Part shown: positions 26,910 to 36,208 of the stretch, piece after piece
How the letters are laid out: each line of letters begins with the position of its first letter
Position numbering within the stretch: position 1 is the first letter of the stretch
Assembly (NCBI GenBank): GCA_963663905.2
Contig: OY760657.1
Location: 868,001-932,000 of the forward strand
Length of the DNA stretch: 64,000 nt
Reading direction: 5' to 3'
Source: Saccharicrinis sp963663905
Lineage (GTDB): Bacteria > Bacteroidota > Bacteroidia > Bacteroidales > Marinilabiliaceae
Program-made: the position numbers and the translations under genes
The notes under the pieces: generated by a model
The model's input: only the letters and a program-made list of their open reading frames with translations
The model's database searches: none
Told to the model about the DNA's origin: nothing

Positions 26910-28061
26910 ATGAGACTATTATTTATTGCTATTGTATTATTAGCCACACCTTATTTAAAAGCGCAGTCAACCGCTGTTCAGTTTGCTGATTCAGAGATGA
27001 AACGTTTTCCTGAAGCCTGGCAATTGGATCATGGTAAACGACTTTACTTCGGTTATTCACAGGGATTAGGTTGTTTAGCTATGTTAAAAGTCTGGAAGCA
27101 AACTCAAGATAAAAAATACCTTGATTATGTGGTAGACTGGGCAGACTCTATTATTAATGATAAAGGAGAGATTCATAAATATAAGGTTGAAACCTATAAT
27201 ATTGATTATATCAATCCGGGTAAAGTACTTTTTGATGTATACAAGGAAACAGGAAACGAAAAGTATAAACTAGCTATGGATCGCCTCATTGATCAACTTA
27301 AACATCATCCAAGAACTCATGAAGGTGCTTTTTGGCATAAATTAAGATATCAGCACCAGGTTTGGTTAGATGGATTATATATGGGAGCTCCTTTCTATGC
27401 TGAATATGCGGTTACTTTTAATCATCCGGAAATGTTGGACGATGCAATAAATCAGTTTTTGGTATGTGCACGTCATACTTACGATGAAAAGACTGGATTA
27501 TTCTATCATGCCTGGGATGAAAGTAAGAATCAAAAGTGGGCCAATAAAGAAACTGGACAATCGCCAAATTTTTGGGGGCGAAGTATTGGATGGTGGTTCA
27601 TGGCTTTAGTTGATGTAATGGATTATGTTCCTGAAAACCATCCACAAAGAGCTACATTAATTAAGATAATAAATCAGGTTGCAGAAGGATTAGTTAAATA
27701 CCAGGATAAAACAGGTTTATGGTATCAGGTAATTGACCAGGGAGACAGAGATGGAAATTACCTGGAAGCTTCTGCTTCTTCTATGTTTATGTATGGTTAT
27801 GCAAAGGCCGTGAACAAAGGCTATATTGATAAAAATTATAAAAAGATAGCATTAAAAGCCTACAATGGATTAATGGATAACCTGATTGTAAAAAATGAAG
27901 AAGGGACCTTAACCTTAACAAAATGTTGTGCAGTAGCGGGTTTAGGTGGAGATCCATATAGAGATGGTAGTTTTGAGTATTACGTCAATGAGCGCATCAG
28001 AGATAATGATGCAAAAGCAACTGGTCCTTTTATTATGGGATGTTTGGAATTAGGAAAATAA
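26910..28061 (+). CDS. GH105 unsaturated rhamnogalacturonyl/galacturonyl hydrolase, 383 aa
   Basis: A signal peptide covers about residues 1-18 (...YLKAQ). An (alpha/alpha)6 barrel follows with the family pattern VWLDGLYMGAPFYAEYA (Asp154 in the position of a catalytic Asp of YteR-like enzymes), FYHAWDESKNQKWANK, and WGRSIGWWFMALVDVMDYVP, ending SFEYYVNERIRDND. GH105 enzymes hydrate the unsaturated uronic acid left at the non-reducing end by pectate and rhamnogalacturonan lyases. It therefore completes the work of the upstream lyase. The gene lies 18 bases after the esterase and 37 before the first GH28. Confidence 0.92.
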   Translation: MRLLFIAIVLLATPYLKAQSTAVQFADSEMKRFPEAWQLDHGKRLYFGYSQGLGCLAMLKVWKQTQDKKYLDYVVDWADSIINDKGEIHKYKVETYNIDYINPGKVLFDVYKETGNEKYKLAMDRLIDQLKHHPRTHEGAFWHKLRYQHQVWLDGLYMGAPFYAEYAVTFNHPEMLDDAINQFLVCARHTYDEKTGLFYHAWDESKNQKWANKETGQSPNFWGRSIGWWFMALVDVMDYVPENHPQRATLIKIINQVAEGLVKYQDKTGLWYQVIDQGDRDGNYLEASASSMFMYGYAKAVNKGYIDKNYKKIALKAYNGLMDNLIVKNEEGTLTLTKCCAVAGLGGDPYRDGSFEYYVNERIRDNDAKATGPFIMGCLELGK

Positions 28062-28098
28062 GAAGCTGTTTTATACAGTTTAAAAGAAATAGACTATT

Positions 28099-29748
28099 AT
28101 GAAGAATTTATTGAGAGATATTTGTGTCTGTTTATTGCTTGGATTGGTATTAAGTTGTAACAATACACAAACAGAAGATTATAAATATGATTATTTGTAT
28201 AAAAATCTTCCTTTTGAAATGGACAAAGTTTATGAACCGGTTATTCCGGATTTATCCGTTGATATTACTGAATTTGGAGGACTGGGAGATGGAGAGTTTA
28301 AAAATACTGAGGCCTTTGCTAAAGCTATAGAATCATTGGATAGCAAAGGTGGAGGAACCTTAAATGTTCCACAGGGTGTTTGGTTAACCGGACCTATTAC
28401 TTTAAAGAGTAATATCAATTTACATCTTGAAAAAGGTGCATTGTTGTTGTTTACCAGAGATTATGATGATTATCCTCTGGTGGAAACTATTTTTGAAGGA
28501 TTGGATACGCGACGTTGTCAATCACCTATTTCGGGACGTGATTTAAAGAATATCTCTATTACAGGACAAGGTTATATCGATGGTTCAGGAGATTTTTGGC
28601 GCCCTGTGAAAAGACAGAAAGTTACAGAAAGTCAATGGAAGAAGTTTCTTTCCAGAGGAGGTGTGTTTAAAAGGGATGATTATTGGTTTCCTTCTCCAAA
28701 AGCATTAAAAGGTGATACCATCAGCGATATGAATGTGCCACGTAATCTTAAAACAGAAGAAGACTGGCAGTCTGTGAAAGATTTCTTACGTCCTGTAATG
28801 ATAAGCTTAATTGAATGTGAAAATGTGATGTTACAAGGTGTTTGTTTTTCAAACTCACCAAGTTGGAATCTTCATCCATTAATGTGTAAAAATATCATTA
28901 TAGATAATGTTAAGGTCCGTAATCCTCATTTTGCTCAAAATGGTGATGGATTAGACCTTGAATCTTGTGAAAATGCTTTGGTTATCAACAGTCAGTTTGA
29001 TGTGGGTGATGATGGTATTTGCATTAAATCAGGTAAAGATGAAGATGGCAGAAAAAGAGGCAGACCAACAAAAAATGTAATTGTTGATAATTGTATTGTT
29101 TACCAGGGGCATGGAGGATTTGTCGTAGGTAGTGAAATGTCTGGAGGAGTTAAAAATATTAAGGTTAGCAATTGTGGATTTTTAGGAACAGATGTTGGTC
29201 TTCGTTTTAAAAGTAAAAGAGGCAGAGGTGGTGTTGTCGAAAATATATATGTATCTAATGTAACGATGCAAAGTATTGCAACGGATGCTCTTTCTTTTAA
29301 TTTATATTATGGAGGGCGCTCAGCTTCAGAGGAATTGCTTTTAGGCGAAAAGAAAAAGAAAGAGAGAGAATTATTGCCTGTAACAGAAGAAACACCGAGT
29401 TTTAAAAATCTTTATTTTAAAGATATTATCTCAAGTGATTCACGAAGATCAATGTATTTTAATGGATTGCCGGAAATGAAAATTGATGGTATTCATCTTG
29501 AAAATATTAATATGACTTCAAGGTTAGGAGCTGAGTTTTGTGAATCAAAAAACATTACATTGAACAATGTAAAATTATCTTCTGATCAAGAACCAATTAT
29601 AACATTGAGAAATGTAGAAAATGTTGAACTAACAAATATTTCTTATCCTGAGAATGTTCAAACAGCATTACAAGTTTCAGGTAGTGACATATCTGAGATA
29701 AAAAATTATAAATCAAGTTTTAGTGAGAATAAAATAGATATTAAGTAA
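28099..29748 (+). CDS. GH28 polygalacturonase-family lipoprotein, 549 aa
   Basis: The lipoprotein signal ends GLVLSC (Cys20). The beta-helix starts with DITEFGGLGDG and carries the GH28 signature positions: NGDGLDLESC, GDDGICIKSGKDEDGRKRG with the catalytic Asp pair, a GHGGFVVGSEMSGG loop with the conserved His, and RFKSKRGRGG. It hydrolyses alpha-1,4-galacturonan or related pectic backbones. Lipidation suggests attachment to a membrane, while the second GH28 downstream has an ordinary signal peptide, so the two may act in different places. The gene is 37 bases after GH105. Confidence 0.93.
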   Translation: MKNLLRDICVCLLLGLVLSCNNTQTEDYKYDYLYKNLPFEMDKVYEPVIPDLSVDITEFGGLGDGEFKNTEAFAKAIESLDSKGGGTLNVPQGVWLTGPITLKSNINLHLEKGALLLFTRDYDDYPLVETIFEGLDTRRCQSPISGRDLKNISITGQGYIDGSGDFWRPVKRQKVTESQWKKFLSRGGVFKRDDYWFPSPKALKGDTISDMNVPRNLKTEEDWQSVKDFLRPVMISLIECENVMLQGVCFSNSPSWNLHPLMCKNIIIDNVKVRNPHFAQNGDGLDLESCENALVINSQFDVGDDGICIKSGKDEDGRKRGRPTKNVIVDNCIVYQGHGGFVVGSEMSGGVKNIKVSNCGFLGTDVGLRFKSKRGRGGVVENIYVSNVTMQSIATDALSFNLYYGGRSASEELLLGEKKKKERELLPVTEETPSFKNLYFKDIISSDSRRSMYFNGLPEMKIDGIHLENINMTSRLGAEFCESKNITLNNVKLSSDQEPIITLRNVENVELTNISYPENVQTALQVSGSDISEIKNYKSSFSENKIDIK

Positions 29749-29853
29749 AGCTTTAAGTCAGACTTTTGAAGCATGAAGATAAATTTGTCAAACTATTCAT
29801 ATTTACTTCAGGTTTCAATCAACTAGCTTATAACTAATTTAGATAATAAAGAT

Positions 29854-31302
29854 ATGAAGTGTTATAAAAATATATTATTACTGACAGGATTTTTGTCTTT
29901 TATATTTATTACAGGAAAAGCGCAAAAACAGAGCTTTGACCCTGATTTTTCTGCTTGTACATGGATTAAAGATGTAGGCGCACGAACTATGCCACCATCC
30001 AGGGGTGTGGATTACGATCCTGCGGATTTTGGTGCTGTTGGAGATGGTATAACAATGTGTACTGAAGCCATTCAGAATGCTATTGATGAGTGTGCTAATA
30101 ATGGAGGAGGAGTGGTTCGTTTTAGTACCGGTATATATCTTACCGGATCCATTTTCTTAAAATCTAACGTAATATTAGATATTCCTAAAGGAGTTAGAAT
30201 TATAGGAAGTCAGGATATAAATGATTATCCTGAAATTCCAGGAAGAGTTGCGGGGATTGAAATGGTATGGCCAGCAGCCTTAATAAATATTATTGATCAG
30301 CAGAATGTTGCAATTACAGGAGATGGTGTTGTTGATGGCGAGGGTAAAGTATTTTGGGATAAATATAGAGCTATGCGTAAAGAGTATGATCCTAAAGGTT
30401 TACGTTGGGTGGTAGACTATGATTGTAAGCGTCCTCGTGGAATAATCATAGAAAATTCAAAGGATGTTACTTTGAAGGATTTCGTATTATATCGTCCCGG
30501 TTTTTGGTCTGTGCATATTTTATATTCAGAATATATTACAGTTAAGGGAATGACAATTAATAACAACATCGAAGCTCATGGTCCTAGTACTGATGGAATT
30601 GATATTGATTCATCAGAAAGGATTTTGGTTGAAGGTTGCTATGTCAATTGTAATGATGATAACTTTTGTTTAAAAGCTGGACGTGATGCCGATGGTTTAA
30701 GAGTTAACAAACCTTGTCAGTATGTTGTTATAAGAGATTGTATTGCCGGACATGGTGATGGCCTGTTTACTTGCGGTAGTGAAACATCAGGTGGGATCAA
30801 AAATATTTTGATATACAATATGCAGGGCTTAGGAACTAAATATGGTTTAAGATTCAAAAGTACATCTCAACGCGGAGGAACTATTGAAAATATTTATATC
30901 TACAATGTTAAGATGGATGGAGTCAGAGATCCTTTTGTAGTGAATTTAAACTGGCTTCCTTCTTATAGTAATTCATTATTACCAGATGGATATGTCTATG
31001 AAAAATTACCAGTTCATTGGAAAAAACTGTTGGAAAAAGTAGATCCAAAAGATGGACTCCCAAAATTTAAAAATATTTATTTTGAAAATGTTGAAGCTAT
31101 TAATGCTAAAACATGTATTAAAGTGACAGGTCTGGAAGAAAGTACCATCGATAATTTTAGTTTTAAAAATGTAAGTTTTACAGGCCAAGAGGCTGGTAAA
31201 ATATCTTTTGCCAATGACTGGATTTTCAATAACTTTTCTGTTATAGGAACAAAAGAGCCAAAAGTGAAAATGGAGAATAATAAAAATGTAAAATTGAAAT
31301 AG
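29854..31302 (+). CDS. GH28 polygalacturonase-family enzyme, 482 aa
   Basis: An N-terminal signal peptide (about 1-23, ...FITGKAQ) is followed by ADFGAVGDGITMCTEAI, the beta-helix entry. Catalytic positions are STDGIDIDSS, CNDDNFCLKAGRDADG, GHGDGLFTCGSETSGG and RFKSTSQRGG. The Asp pair follows Asn (NDD) rather than Gly. The NDD form is common in exo-acting or rhamnogalacturonan-directed Bacteroidota GH28 proteins, so exo-polygalacturonase or rhamnogalacturonan hydrolase are both possible. It is the last gene of the pectin PUL; a strong bidirectional terminator follows. Confidence 0.92.
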   Translation: MKCYKNILLLTGFLSFIFITGKAQKQSFDPDFSACTWIKDVGARTMPPSRGVDYDPADFGAVGDGITMCTEAIQNAIDECANNGGGVVRFSTGIYLTGSIFLKSNVILDIPKGVRIIGSQDINDYPEIPGRVAGIEMVWPAALINIIDQQNVAITGDGVVDGEGKVFWDKYRAMRKEYDPKGLRWVVDYDCKRPRGIIIENSKDVTLKDFVLYRPGFWSVHILYSEYITVKGMTINNNIEAHGPSTDGIDIDSSERILVEGCYVNCNDDNFCLKAGRDADGLRVNKPCQYVVIRDCIAGHGDGLFTCGSETSGGIKNILIYNMQGLGTKYGLRFKSTSQRGGTIENIYIYNVKMDGVRDPFVVNLNWLPSYSNSLLPDGYVYEKLPVHWKKLLEKVDPKDGLPKFKNIYFENVEAINAKTCIKVTGLEESTIDNFSFKNVSFTGQEAGKISFANDWIFNNFSVIGTKEPKVKMENNKNVKLK

Positions 31303-31321
31303 ATTAAGCTGTATAAATATG

Positions 31322-31362
31322 AAAGGCGTCAAAAATATCAATTGTATTCTTGACGCCTATCT
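31322..31362. terminator. Bidirectional terminator between the pectin PUL and the mod operon
   Basis: Arms AGGCGTCAA (31324-31332) and TTGACGCCT (31350-31358) form a 9 bp GC-rich stem between the convergent GH28 and modB genes. T-rich sequence follows on the plus strand, and weaker T-rich sequence on the minus strand. Confidence 0.7.
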
Positions 31363-31395
31363 TAATTATTGCAGAAAGTGTATGAGATATTATAA

Positions 31396-32172
31396 TTATT
31401 CCTTATTAAATCTAACAGCTAATCTATAGTTCATTAATTCAAATAATTTCTTTCGGTTTATCATTGACCGTTTAAATAACTTTCTTTCTTTTAAAATTTT
31501 CGGACACTTAAATTGAGATGAACTAATATTTATGATTACAAGAACCAAAGTTGCTATTATTGATAAAAAGATTGACAGTCGTGTTGCTAATTCATAGTTC
31601 CCATCAAAAACCGCATTGTAAATAGCCAGGGATAGTGTTTCTGTTCTGCCTATAATGTTACCTCCCAGCATCAAACTTATTCCAACTTCTCCAAGTGAGC
31701 GACCAAATGCAAGTAATAGACCGGTTAAAATACCTTGTTTAATATTTGGCAATATAACACGATAAACAATTGTAAATTTTGACTTACCTAAAGTTAAAGC
31801 GGCTTCAACAATTGAGGTTGGTAATTGCTTGCGCGCCGATTGTACACTTTTAACCATAAAAGGTAAACCCACTACAAATACTGCAATAAATACACCCCAA
31901 AAGCTAAATATAATTTTGGTATCAAATAAAGTTAATAAGGTTTTACCCAGAAATCCTCGTTTTCCGAAAATCAGTAGTAAAAAGAATCCTAATGCCATAG
32001 GAGGAAATACCATTGGTAAGGAGATAGCTATGTCCAGAACATGTTTAAATACATTTCTTTTTCCAGAGATGTATAATCCTAAAGGTATCCCCACTAAAAG
32101 TTGCAAAAGCATGCTTAGCAGAGATACCTTAAGAGTGAGATGAAATGATGGTTCAAAAATGGTATCAAACAT
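31396..32172 (-). CDS. modB: Molybdate ABC transporter permease ModB, 258 aa
   Basis: A hydrophobic protein with about five membrane helices and the ABC permease EAA loop: EAALTLGKSKFTIVYRVILP, followed by GLLLAFGRSLGEVGISLMLGG. The SLGEVGISLMLGG wording is typical of ModB and closely related oxyanion permeases. It pairs with ModC (ATPase) and ModA (binding protein) to import molybdate, the source of molybdenum cofactor. Its start overlaps the modA stop by one base, so the two are translationally coupled. The C-terminal tail after the last helix (about residues 223-258) is longer and more basic than usual. Confidence 0.9.
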   Translation of the reverse strand: MFDTIFEPSFHLTLKVSLLSMLLQLLVGIPLGLYISGKRNVFKHVLDIAISLPMVFPPMALGFFLLLIFGKRGFLGKTLLTLFDTKIIFSFWGVFIAVFVVGLPFMVKSVQSARKQLPTSIVEAALTLGKSKFTIVYRVILPNIKQGILTGLLLAFGRSLGEVGISLMLGGNIIGRTETLSLAIYNAVFDGNYELATRLSIFLSIIATLVLVIINISSSQFKCPKILKERKLFKRSMINRKKLFELMNYRLAVRFNKE

Positions 32173-32909
32173 TATAATCCGTATTTAGAAAGTATTTTTT
32201 TTGCTTCCTCTGATTTTAAGTATGCAATAAAATCTTTTGTTGTAGATTTTTCTTCAAAACCATTAACTACGCCAGCTACAATTTCTATAGGTTTATAATT
32301 ATCTTGTTCTACTATAATATATCCTCCAAGCTTTCCACTATTGGCTAATGCTTCTGTTAAATTTATAAAGCCTGCATCTGCCTCTTCAGTAAGTAAATAT
32401 GAAACTACTTGGGGTACTGTGGCAACCTGAGTTAGTTTAGGAGTTACTTTTTCTAATATGTTTAAAGAAACTAATGCTTCCTTTCCTGCATTTCCATAAA
32501 TAGCTTTTTTTTCATGGGGCATAAATACAGATGAAATTGATGAAGATGTAATTTCTTTGATATCGTTGATCTTAATTCCTTTTCGATAGGCTAAAACTAA
32601 TATTCCGTTTCCAAGTTTTGTGTATTCTGCATATGAAACTGTATTTTCCATTTTCTTTAGGAGTTTCCTATCTCCAATAATACACGCAATCTCTTCAGTT
32701 TGTTTTGCTTGATTAGTTATCATCTGAATGTTACCAAATACTCCGGTTATATGAATGTGTTTTGTGTTTTCAAAATTATTGGCGATCTCTTGGACAGGCT
32801 TTTTATATCCGGCACCTGAAGCAATCATAATTTCTTGAGCATTGAGAGCTACATTACTTGCAACGGTTATTAAAAATGTAAGAAGAGTAATTGGTTTTAA
32901 GATTTTCAT
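32172..32909 (-). CDS. modA: Molybdate-binding periplasmic protein ModA, 245 aa
   Basis: The signal peptide ends NVALNAQ (about residue 24). The mature part opens EIMIASGAGYKKPVQEIAN, the variant ModA start seen in many Bacteroidota and sulfate-reducer-like proteins. It continues with GNIQMITNQAKQ, GDRKLLKK, a YGNAGKEALVSL hinge and EEADAGFINLTEAL, the type II periplasmic binding fold. It delivers molybdate (or tungstate, which cannot be told apart here) to ModBC. It lies between modC (11 bases upstream) and modB (1 base overlap). Confidence 0.85.
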   Translation of the reverse strand: MKILKPITLLTFLITVASNVALNAQEIMIASGAGYKKPVQEIANNFENTKHIHITGVFGNIQMITNQAKQTEEIACIIGDRKLLKKMENTVSYAEYTKLGNGILVLAYRKGIKINDIKEITSSSISSVFMPHEKKAIYGNAGKEALVSLNILEKVTPKLTQVATVPQVVSYLLTEEADAGFINLTEALANSGKLGGYIIVEQDNYKPIEIVAGVVNGFEEKSTTKDFIAYLKSEEAKKILSKYGL

Positions 32910-32920
32910 ATTATCGGGAT

Positions 32921-33796
32921 TTAATGTTTTACAATTTTTTCTACTATTGGGCTAAAAGCTTTAGAGGCAACTAGAACTTTCTCTCCGGGAGAATATTTTT
33001 CTTCCGGATTTGATAAAACGACTTTGACGGGAGTGCTACCTATCAAAAGAGTTAAAATATTTATAATATCTTCACTTTCATAATCCAGTACTTCTCCAAT
33101 AAATTGTACTTTCCCACTGATTTGGTTATTGGTGAAAATATTAGACGGATGTCCTATATCCTGAACATTACCGTCTTTAAATTGATATACTAGGTTACAT
33201 AACTTAAAAATTTCAGAGATATCATGACTTACAATAATAATTGTTGTTCCCCAGGTCTTGTTTATCAGTTTAATTTCATTCTGCAGTGAATTTCTCGTCT
33301 TATTATCAAGAGCAGATAACGGTTCGTCTAATAATAAAACTTCAGGTTTCTTGGCAATGGCTCTGGCTAAAGCAACTCTTTGTTGTTGTCCTCCAGATAA
33401 TTTATCTGGTTTTCTGTCTTTCAGTTCTCCCAAACCAAACATATCCAGTAAATACGTTAGATGTTTTGAATCTCTTTCTGTCTGGGCAAATCGAATATTC
33501 TCCTTAACGGTCATATTTGGAAATAATCCATAATCCTGAAAAACAAAGCCCACCTCTCTTTTATTTGCCGGAATATTTATTTTGTTATCCTTATCATACC
33601 AGATTTGGTTTTTTATCTGGATAATACCTCCATCAGGATTTGTTAAGCCAGCAATACTTCTAAGCAAAGTGGTTTTTCCTGTTCCCGAATTACCATAGAA
33701 GGCAACAATTTCACCTTCCGGAATTTGTATATCAGCATTTAATGTGTAATCACCTGTCGAGGACCAAAGACTTTTATATGTATGGATTTGTATCAT
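32921..33796 (-). CDS. modC: Molybdate ABC transporter ATPase ModC, 291 aa
   Basis: Walker A is GNSGTGKTT near residue 36, the Q loop lies in VGFVFQDYGLFPNMTV, the signature is LSGGQQQRVALARA, Walker B is VLLLDEPLSALD, and the switch His is in IIIVSHDISE. The C-terminal 75 residues form one TOBE/Mop-like domain (VQFIGEVLDYES to FSPIVEKI), as in ModC of other bacteria. The start overlaps the upstream mop gene by 23 bases, indicating coupling. It powers molybdate import with ModAB. Confidence 0.9.
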   Translation of the reverse strand: MIQIHTYKSLWSSTGDYTLNADIQIPEGEIVAFYGNSGTGKTTLLRSIAGLTNPDGGIIQIKNQIWYDKDNKINIPANKREVGFVFQDYGLFPNMTVKENIRFAQTERDSKHLTYLLDMFGLGELKDRKPDKLSGGQQQRVALARAIAKKPEVLLLDEPLSALDNKTRNSLQNEIKLINKTWGTTIIIVSHDISEIFKLCNLVYQFKDGNVQDIGHPSNIFTNNQISGKVQFIGEVLDYESEDIINILTLLIGSTPVKVVLSNPEEKYSPGEKVLVASKAFSPIVEKIVKH

Positions 33797-34205
33797 ATAT
33801 TTTATCTTTTTGTTTTAGGAAGATTTCATTTGCTTTGATCAATGCAGTAACCGGATCTCCTTTTTTTAATTCCATTCTTAAGCAGGATTCTGTTGTAACA
33901 AGCGAATAAACTTTTTGTCCTTGCAGATCTAATTCAATACGAGAAAAAAAATAGCCTTTATTTATTGAAGTTATTTTGCATAATAACTGGTTTGAAATAC
34001 TAAATAACCCATTAACATCTTTAGCAATGGCAATTTCAGATTCATTAATCAATAATTCAATTTCATTATTACAGATTAAGTAATTCATAGTTGATTTATT
34101 TCCAATAACTACAGCTTGAACTGTTTGATTATTAATGGCGCAATTTACAAGTGATATGTTATTATTATTTTCAACTGCTTTGATCTTACCAACTATTGTA
34201 TTCAT
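33774..34205 (-). CDS. Mop/TOBE-domain molybdate-binding protein, 143 aa
   Basis: A small soluble protein with two Mop-like repeats: the first begins IVGKIKAVENNNNISLVNC, the second QLLCKITSINKGYFFSRIELD and includes LVTTESCLRMELKKGDPVTALIKANE. TOBE/Mop domains bind molybdate or tungstate. Stand-alone pairs resemble the ligand-binding part of ModE or the storage protein ModG, but no helix-turn-helix is present, so it cannot be a complete ModE. Its end overlaps modC by 23 bases. Storage, buffering or sensing of molybdate is likely. Confidence 0.8.
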   Translation of the reverse strand: MNTIVGKIKAVENNNNISLVNCAINNQTVQAVVIGNKSTMNYLICNNEIELLINESEIAIAKDVNGLFSISNQLLCKITSINKGYFFSRIELDLQGQKVYSLVTTESCLRMELKKGDPVTALIKANEIFLKQKDKIYDTNPYI

Positions 34206-34259
34206 GCTGTGAATATTTAATTTTATTTCATAACCAGGTATTATGTATAGAAAAGGGAA

Positions 34260-35456
34260 TTACAGTTTAAATTGGCAAGATAAACCAATAAAGTCACCCT
34301 GGTTGGAAGATGCACTTCCTCCCTGTGCAACATAATGCAGTGCTAACTTTAAATTTGCTTTTGATATGTAATAGTTAACTCCTATATCAAATGTTTCATC
34401 TCTTCCAATGTGTTTAAATAAAGTACTGTTTCCTTCACCTTCATATTTATCATATGTAATTGTAGGTTCAAGGTATCTTTTTCCAACAACAAAATTATAT
34501 GCAAGGCAAACACGCATCTCTTTTCCATCAAAATCATCAGCTCCTGTCATGGTTCTGTTCATTTTGTAATATTCTCCATCTATTCTTAAACCTGATAGAT
34601 TGATCAAAATATCAGCGCCATAAGAATTTGATTTGTCGAAATAGGTGTCAGTTGTAATATATCCATTAGACATTGTTGCACCACCAAAACCAATTGTTAT
34701 TCCATTTCTTTTTCTCCACTGGTTTCCTGAAAGAGTATATTTATAAGTTTTTTGCTCTGGATCACCAAAGGATAACATAAATCTACCAGTATATAACCTA
34801 TTACCATATTTAGAACTTGCATATGTGCTAGGTTCATAGGTTCCTATTCTGTAACCAATACCAAAATTGTCGTAATTTTTAATACCAGCTAAAGCTAATC
34901 CTGAAATAATACCATTCCCTGCACCTGTGTTGAAACTTCTTAAAAACCAAGATGATCTGGTTTTATCAAATGAAGCCACAGCCCATGGACTAGTGCTTGA
35001 TTCTCGTCCAATAGCAGCCCAAAAATACCCGGCTTCAAGGTTTAAAAACTCACTGTCCTTTAAAAGTTTAGCAGTTATATATGCTTTCCATATTCCAAGT
35101 CCGCTATAACTTCCTTTGGTTGCAGCATAGGAGTCTTCACCTAATCTGTCAGCATTCAGTTCTACAGCATATTTTAACCAAGAAAAAGGGTTTCCAGTAG
35201 CACCAAATCGAAGTCTTCTGAATGAAACATCTGCTCTATCGGCATATTCTGTTCCGTTTTTTTCTTCGCCCATAGTATAGGTAGCCCAAGTTTGTACACC
35301 AACAATAGGTTTAAACATCTTTTCTTTATTTATGGTTAAAAATGGAGATGTACTGCTTGCTTCTTTATTATCCTGAGCATTTACGTTTTTACCAATTGTT
35401 AATGGAAGAATTAATCCCAGGCTTATGACTAATTTTTTAAATTTCATTTGTTTCAT
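34260..35456 (-). CDS. Outer-membrane porin linked to the mod operon, 398 aa
   Basis: The signal peptide ends GKNVNAQ (about residue 27). The rest is alternating beta-strand sequence with aromatic girdles (RRLRFGATGNPFSWLKYAVEL, AGYFWAAIGRESSTSPWA) and a C-terminal strand ending CQFKL, like phosphate-selective porins of the OprO/OprP type. It is the first gene of the minus-strand operon porin-mop-modC-modA-modB, 54 bases before mop, so it is probably co-transcribed and may let molybdate or another anion cross the outer membrane. The cargo is inferred only from context. Confidence 0.75.
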   Translation of the reverse strand: MKQMKFKKLVISLGLILPLTIGKNVNAQDNKEASSTSPFLTINKEKMFKPIVGVQTWATYTMGEEKNGTEYADRADVSFRRLRFGATGNPFSWLKYAVELNADRLGEDSYAATKGSYSGLGIWKAYITAKLLKDSEFLNLEAGYFWAAIGRESSTSPWAVASFDKTRSSWFLRSFNTGAGNGIISGLALAGIKNYDNFGIGYRIGTYEPSTYASSKYGNRLYTGRFMLSFGDPEQKTYKYTLSGNQWRKRNGITIGFGGATMSNGYITTDTYFDKSNSYGADILINLSGLRIDGEYYKMNRTMTGADDFDGKEMRVCLAYNFVVGKRYLEPTITYDKYEGEGNSTLFKHIGRDETFDIGVNYYISKANLKLALHYVAQGGSASSNQGDFIGLSCQFKL

Positions 35457-35607
35457 TTTATGAGGTTTTGATATTTGTGAGTTTTTATAGAATCCGTTTT
35501 AGAAAATGTTTAATTAATTATCCTGTTTTCTTAGTATTCCAATTATTCAATAAGTTTACTTTCATCTTTAGTCCCTTTTAATAGTTTTATTTTTATCTGT
35601 TTTTCTG

Positions 35608-35640
35608 ATCGTTTATCGATATCGCAAAATGGATAACGAT
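35608..35640 (-). promoter_or_regulatory. ModE-like operator candidate 1
   Basis: Imperfect inverted repeat ATCGTTTATC (35608-35617) and GGATAACGAT (35631-35640). The right half matches the ATAACGAT half-site known from enterobacterial ModE operators. It lies about 150 bases upstream of the porin start. Confidence 0.35.
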
Positions 35641-35696
35641 ATGCAAAAAAAATTTATTTACATGGTTTATAGATTAGTTTTTTACTTACTGATTAT

Positions 35697-35721
35697 ATCG
35701 ATATATAAAATAAGATAACGA
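35697..35721 (-). promoter_or_regulatory. ModE-like operator candidate 2
   Basis: The left half ATCGATATATA (35697-35707) fits the ATCGnTATATA half-site of ModE; three bases later TAAGATAACGA (35711-35721) provides the right half. It lies 57 bases beyond candidate 1. Confidence 0.4.
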
Positions 35722-35775
35722 AATATTGTGCCATAAGCACCATGTTTATTGATTATGTGAGTTTTAAGGACTTCG

Positions 35776-35807
35776 AAAGAAAAATAAATCCTACATTTTT
35801 GTAGGAT
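35776..35807 (-). terminator. Minus-strand terminator candidate downstream of modD
   Basis: The 8 bp stem ATCCTACA/TGTAGGAT (35788-35795, 35800-35807) has a four-base loop and, read on the minus strand, is followed by a T-rich run (TTATTTTTCTTTC). It would stop transcripts coming from modD about 400 bases after its stop codon. Confidence 0.5.
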
Positions 35808-36208
35808 GATGTGATGCGGGTACTACAATTATGTTGTAATTATTTGAAATGAGTTTAGATGATCATTAATAAAATCTCGATCTGTAAATTATTGCCAACT
35901 TTCATATACGAATTAACTACTAAAACCTGTTTTAGTATAACTGCAAGCTAAATATTGGCATCTACCTCCTAATGATATTCTTCCGTCTGCTAATTATTAA
36001 ATTCCGCTTTTTCGTCATGTTATCGGCCTATTCATGATTCGGTGTACATTACTCATAAAGATCATTGAACTGCTCATAAACGCTTTCGCTATATAAAGAG
36101 AAGTTTTCTACTTGTATATTTTCATCTTTTATCTACGAACAATTATTTATGGTTAACTAATCATAGGTTTCGGCCTGTAATTAATAATGTTTTCTCAATT
36201 AGCCACTT

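Larger units (their letters stand above)
35457..36208 (-). promoter_or_regulatory. 752-base leader of the mod operon, no gene seen
   Basis: No convincing open frame is present. Near the operon side are two ModE-like sites (35608-35640 and 35697-35721). Further up are a hairpin at 35788-35807 that looks like a terminator for minus-strand transcripts, and a palindrome TACTAAAAC-CT-GTTTTAGTA at 35918-35937. The 400 bases between modD and the terminator could hold a long 3' untranslated region or a small RNA. Confidence 0.4.

Noticed and set aside
31006..31341. Minus-strand open frame of 111 codons over the end of the second GH28
   Set aside because: It is antisense to clear GH28 sequence, of low complexity (Phe and Ile rich) and matches no family; an accident of AT-rich antisense DNA.
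31829..32143. Plus-strand open frame of 104 codons within modB
   Set aside because: It lies opposite the recognised ModB permease motifs and has no start context or family features.
33774..34205. Complete ModE regulator
   Set aside because: The protein has Mop/TOBE repeats only; no winged-helix DNA-binding part is encoded in this frame.
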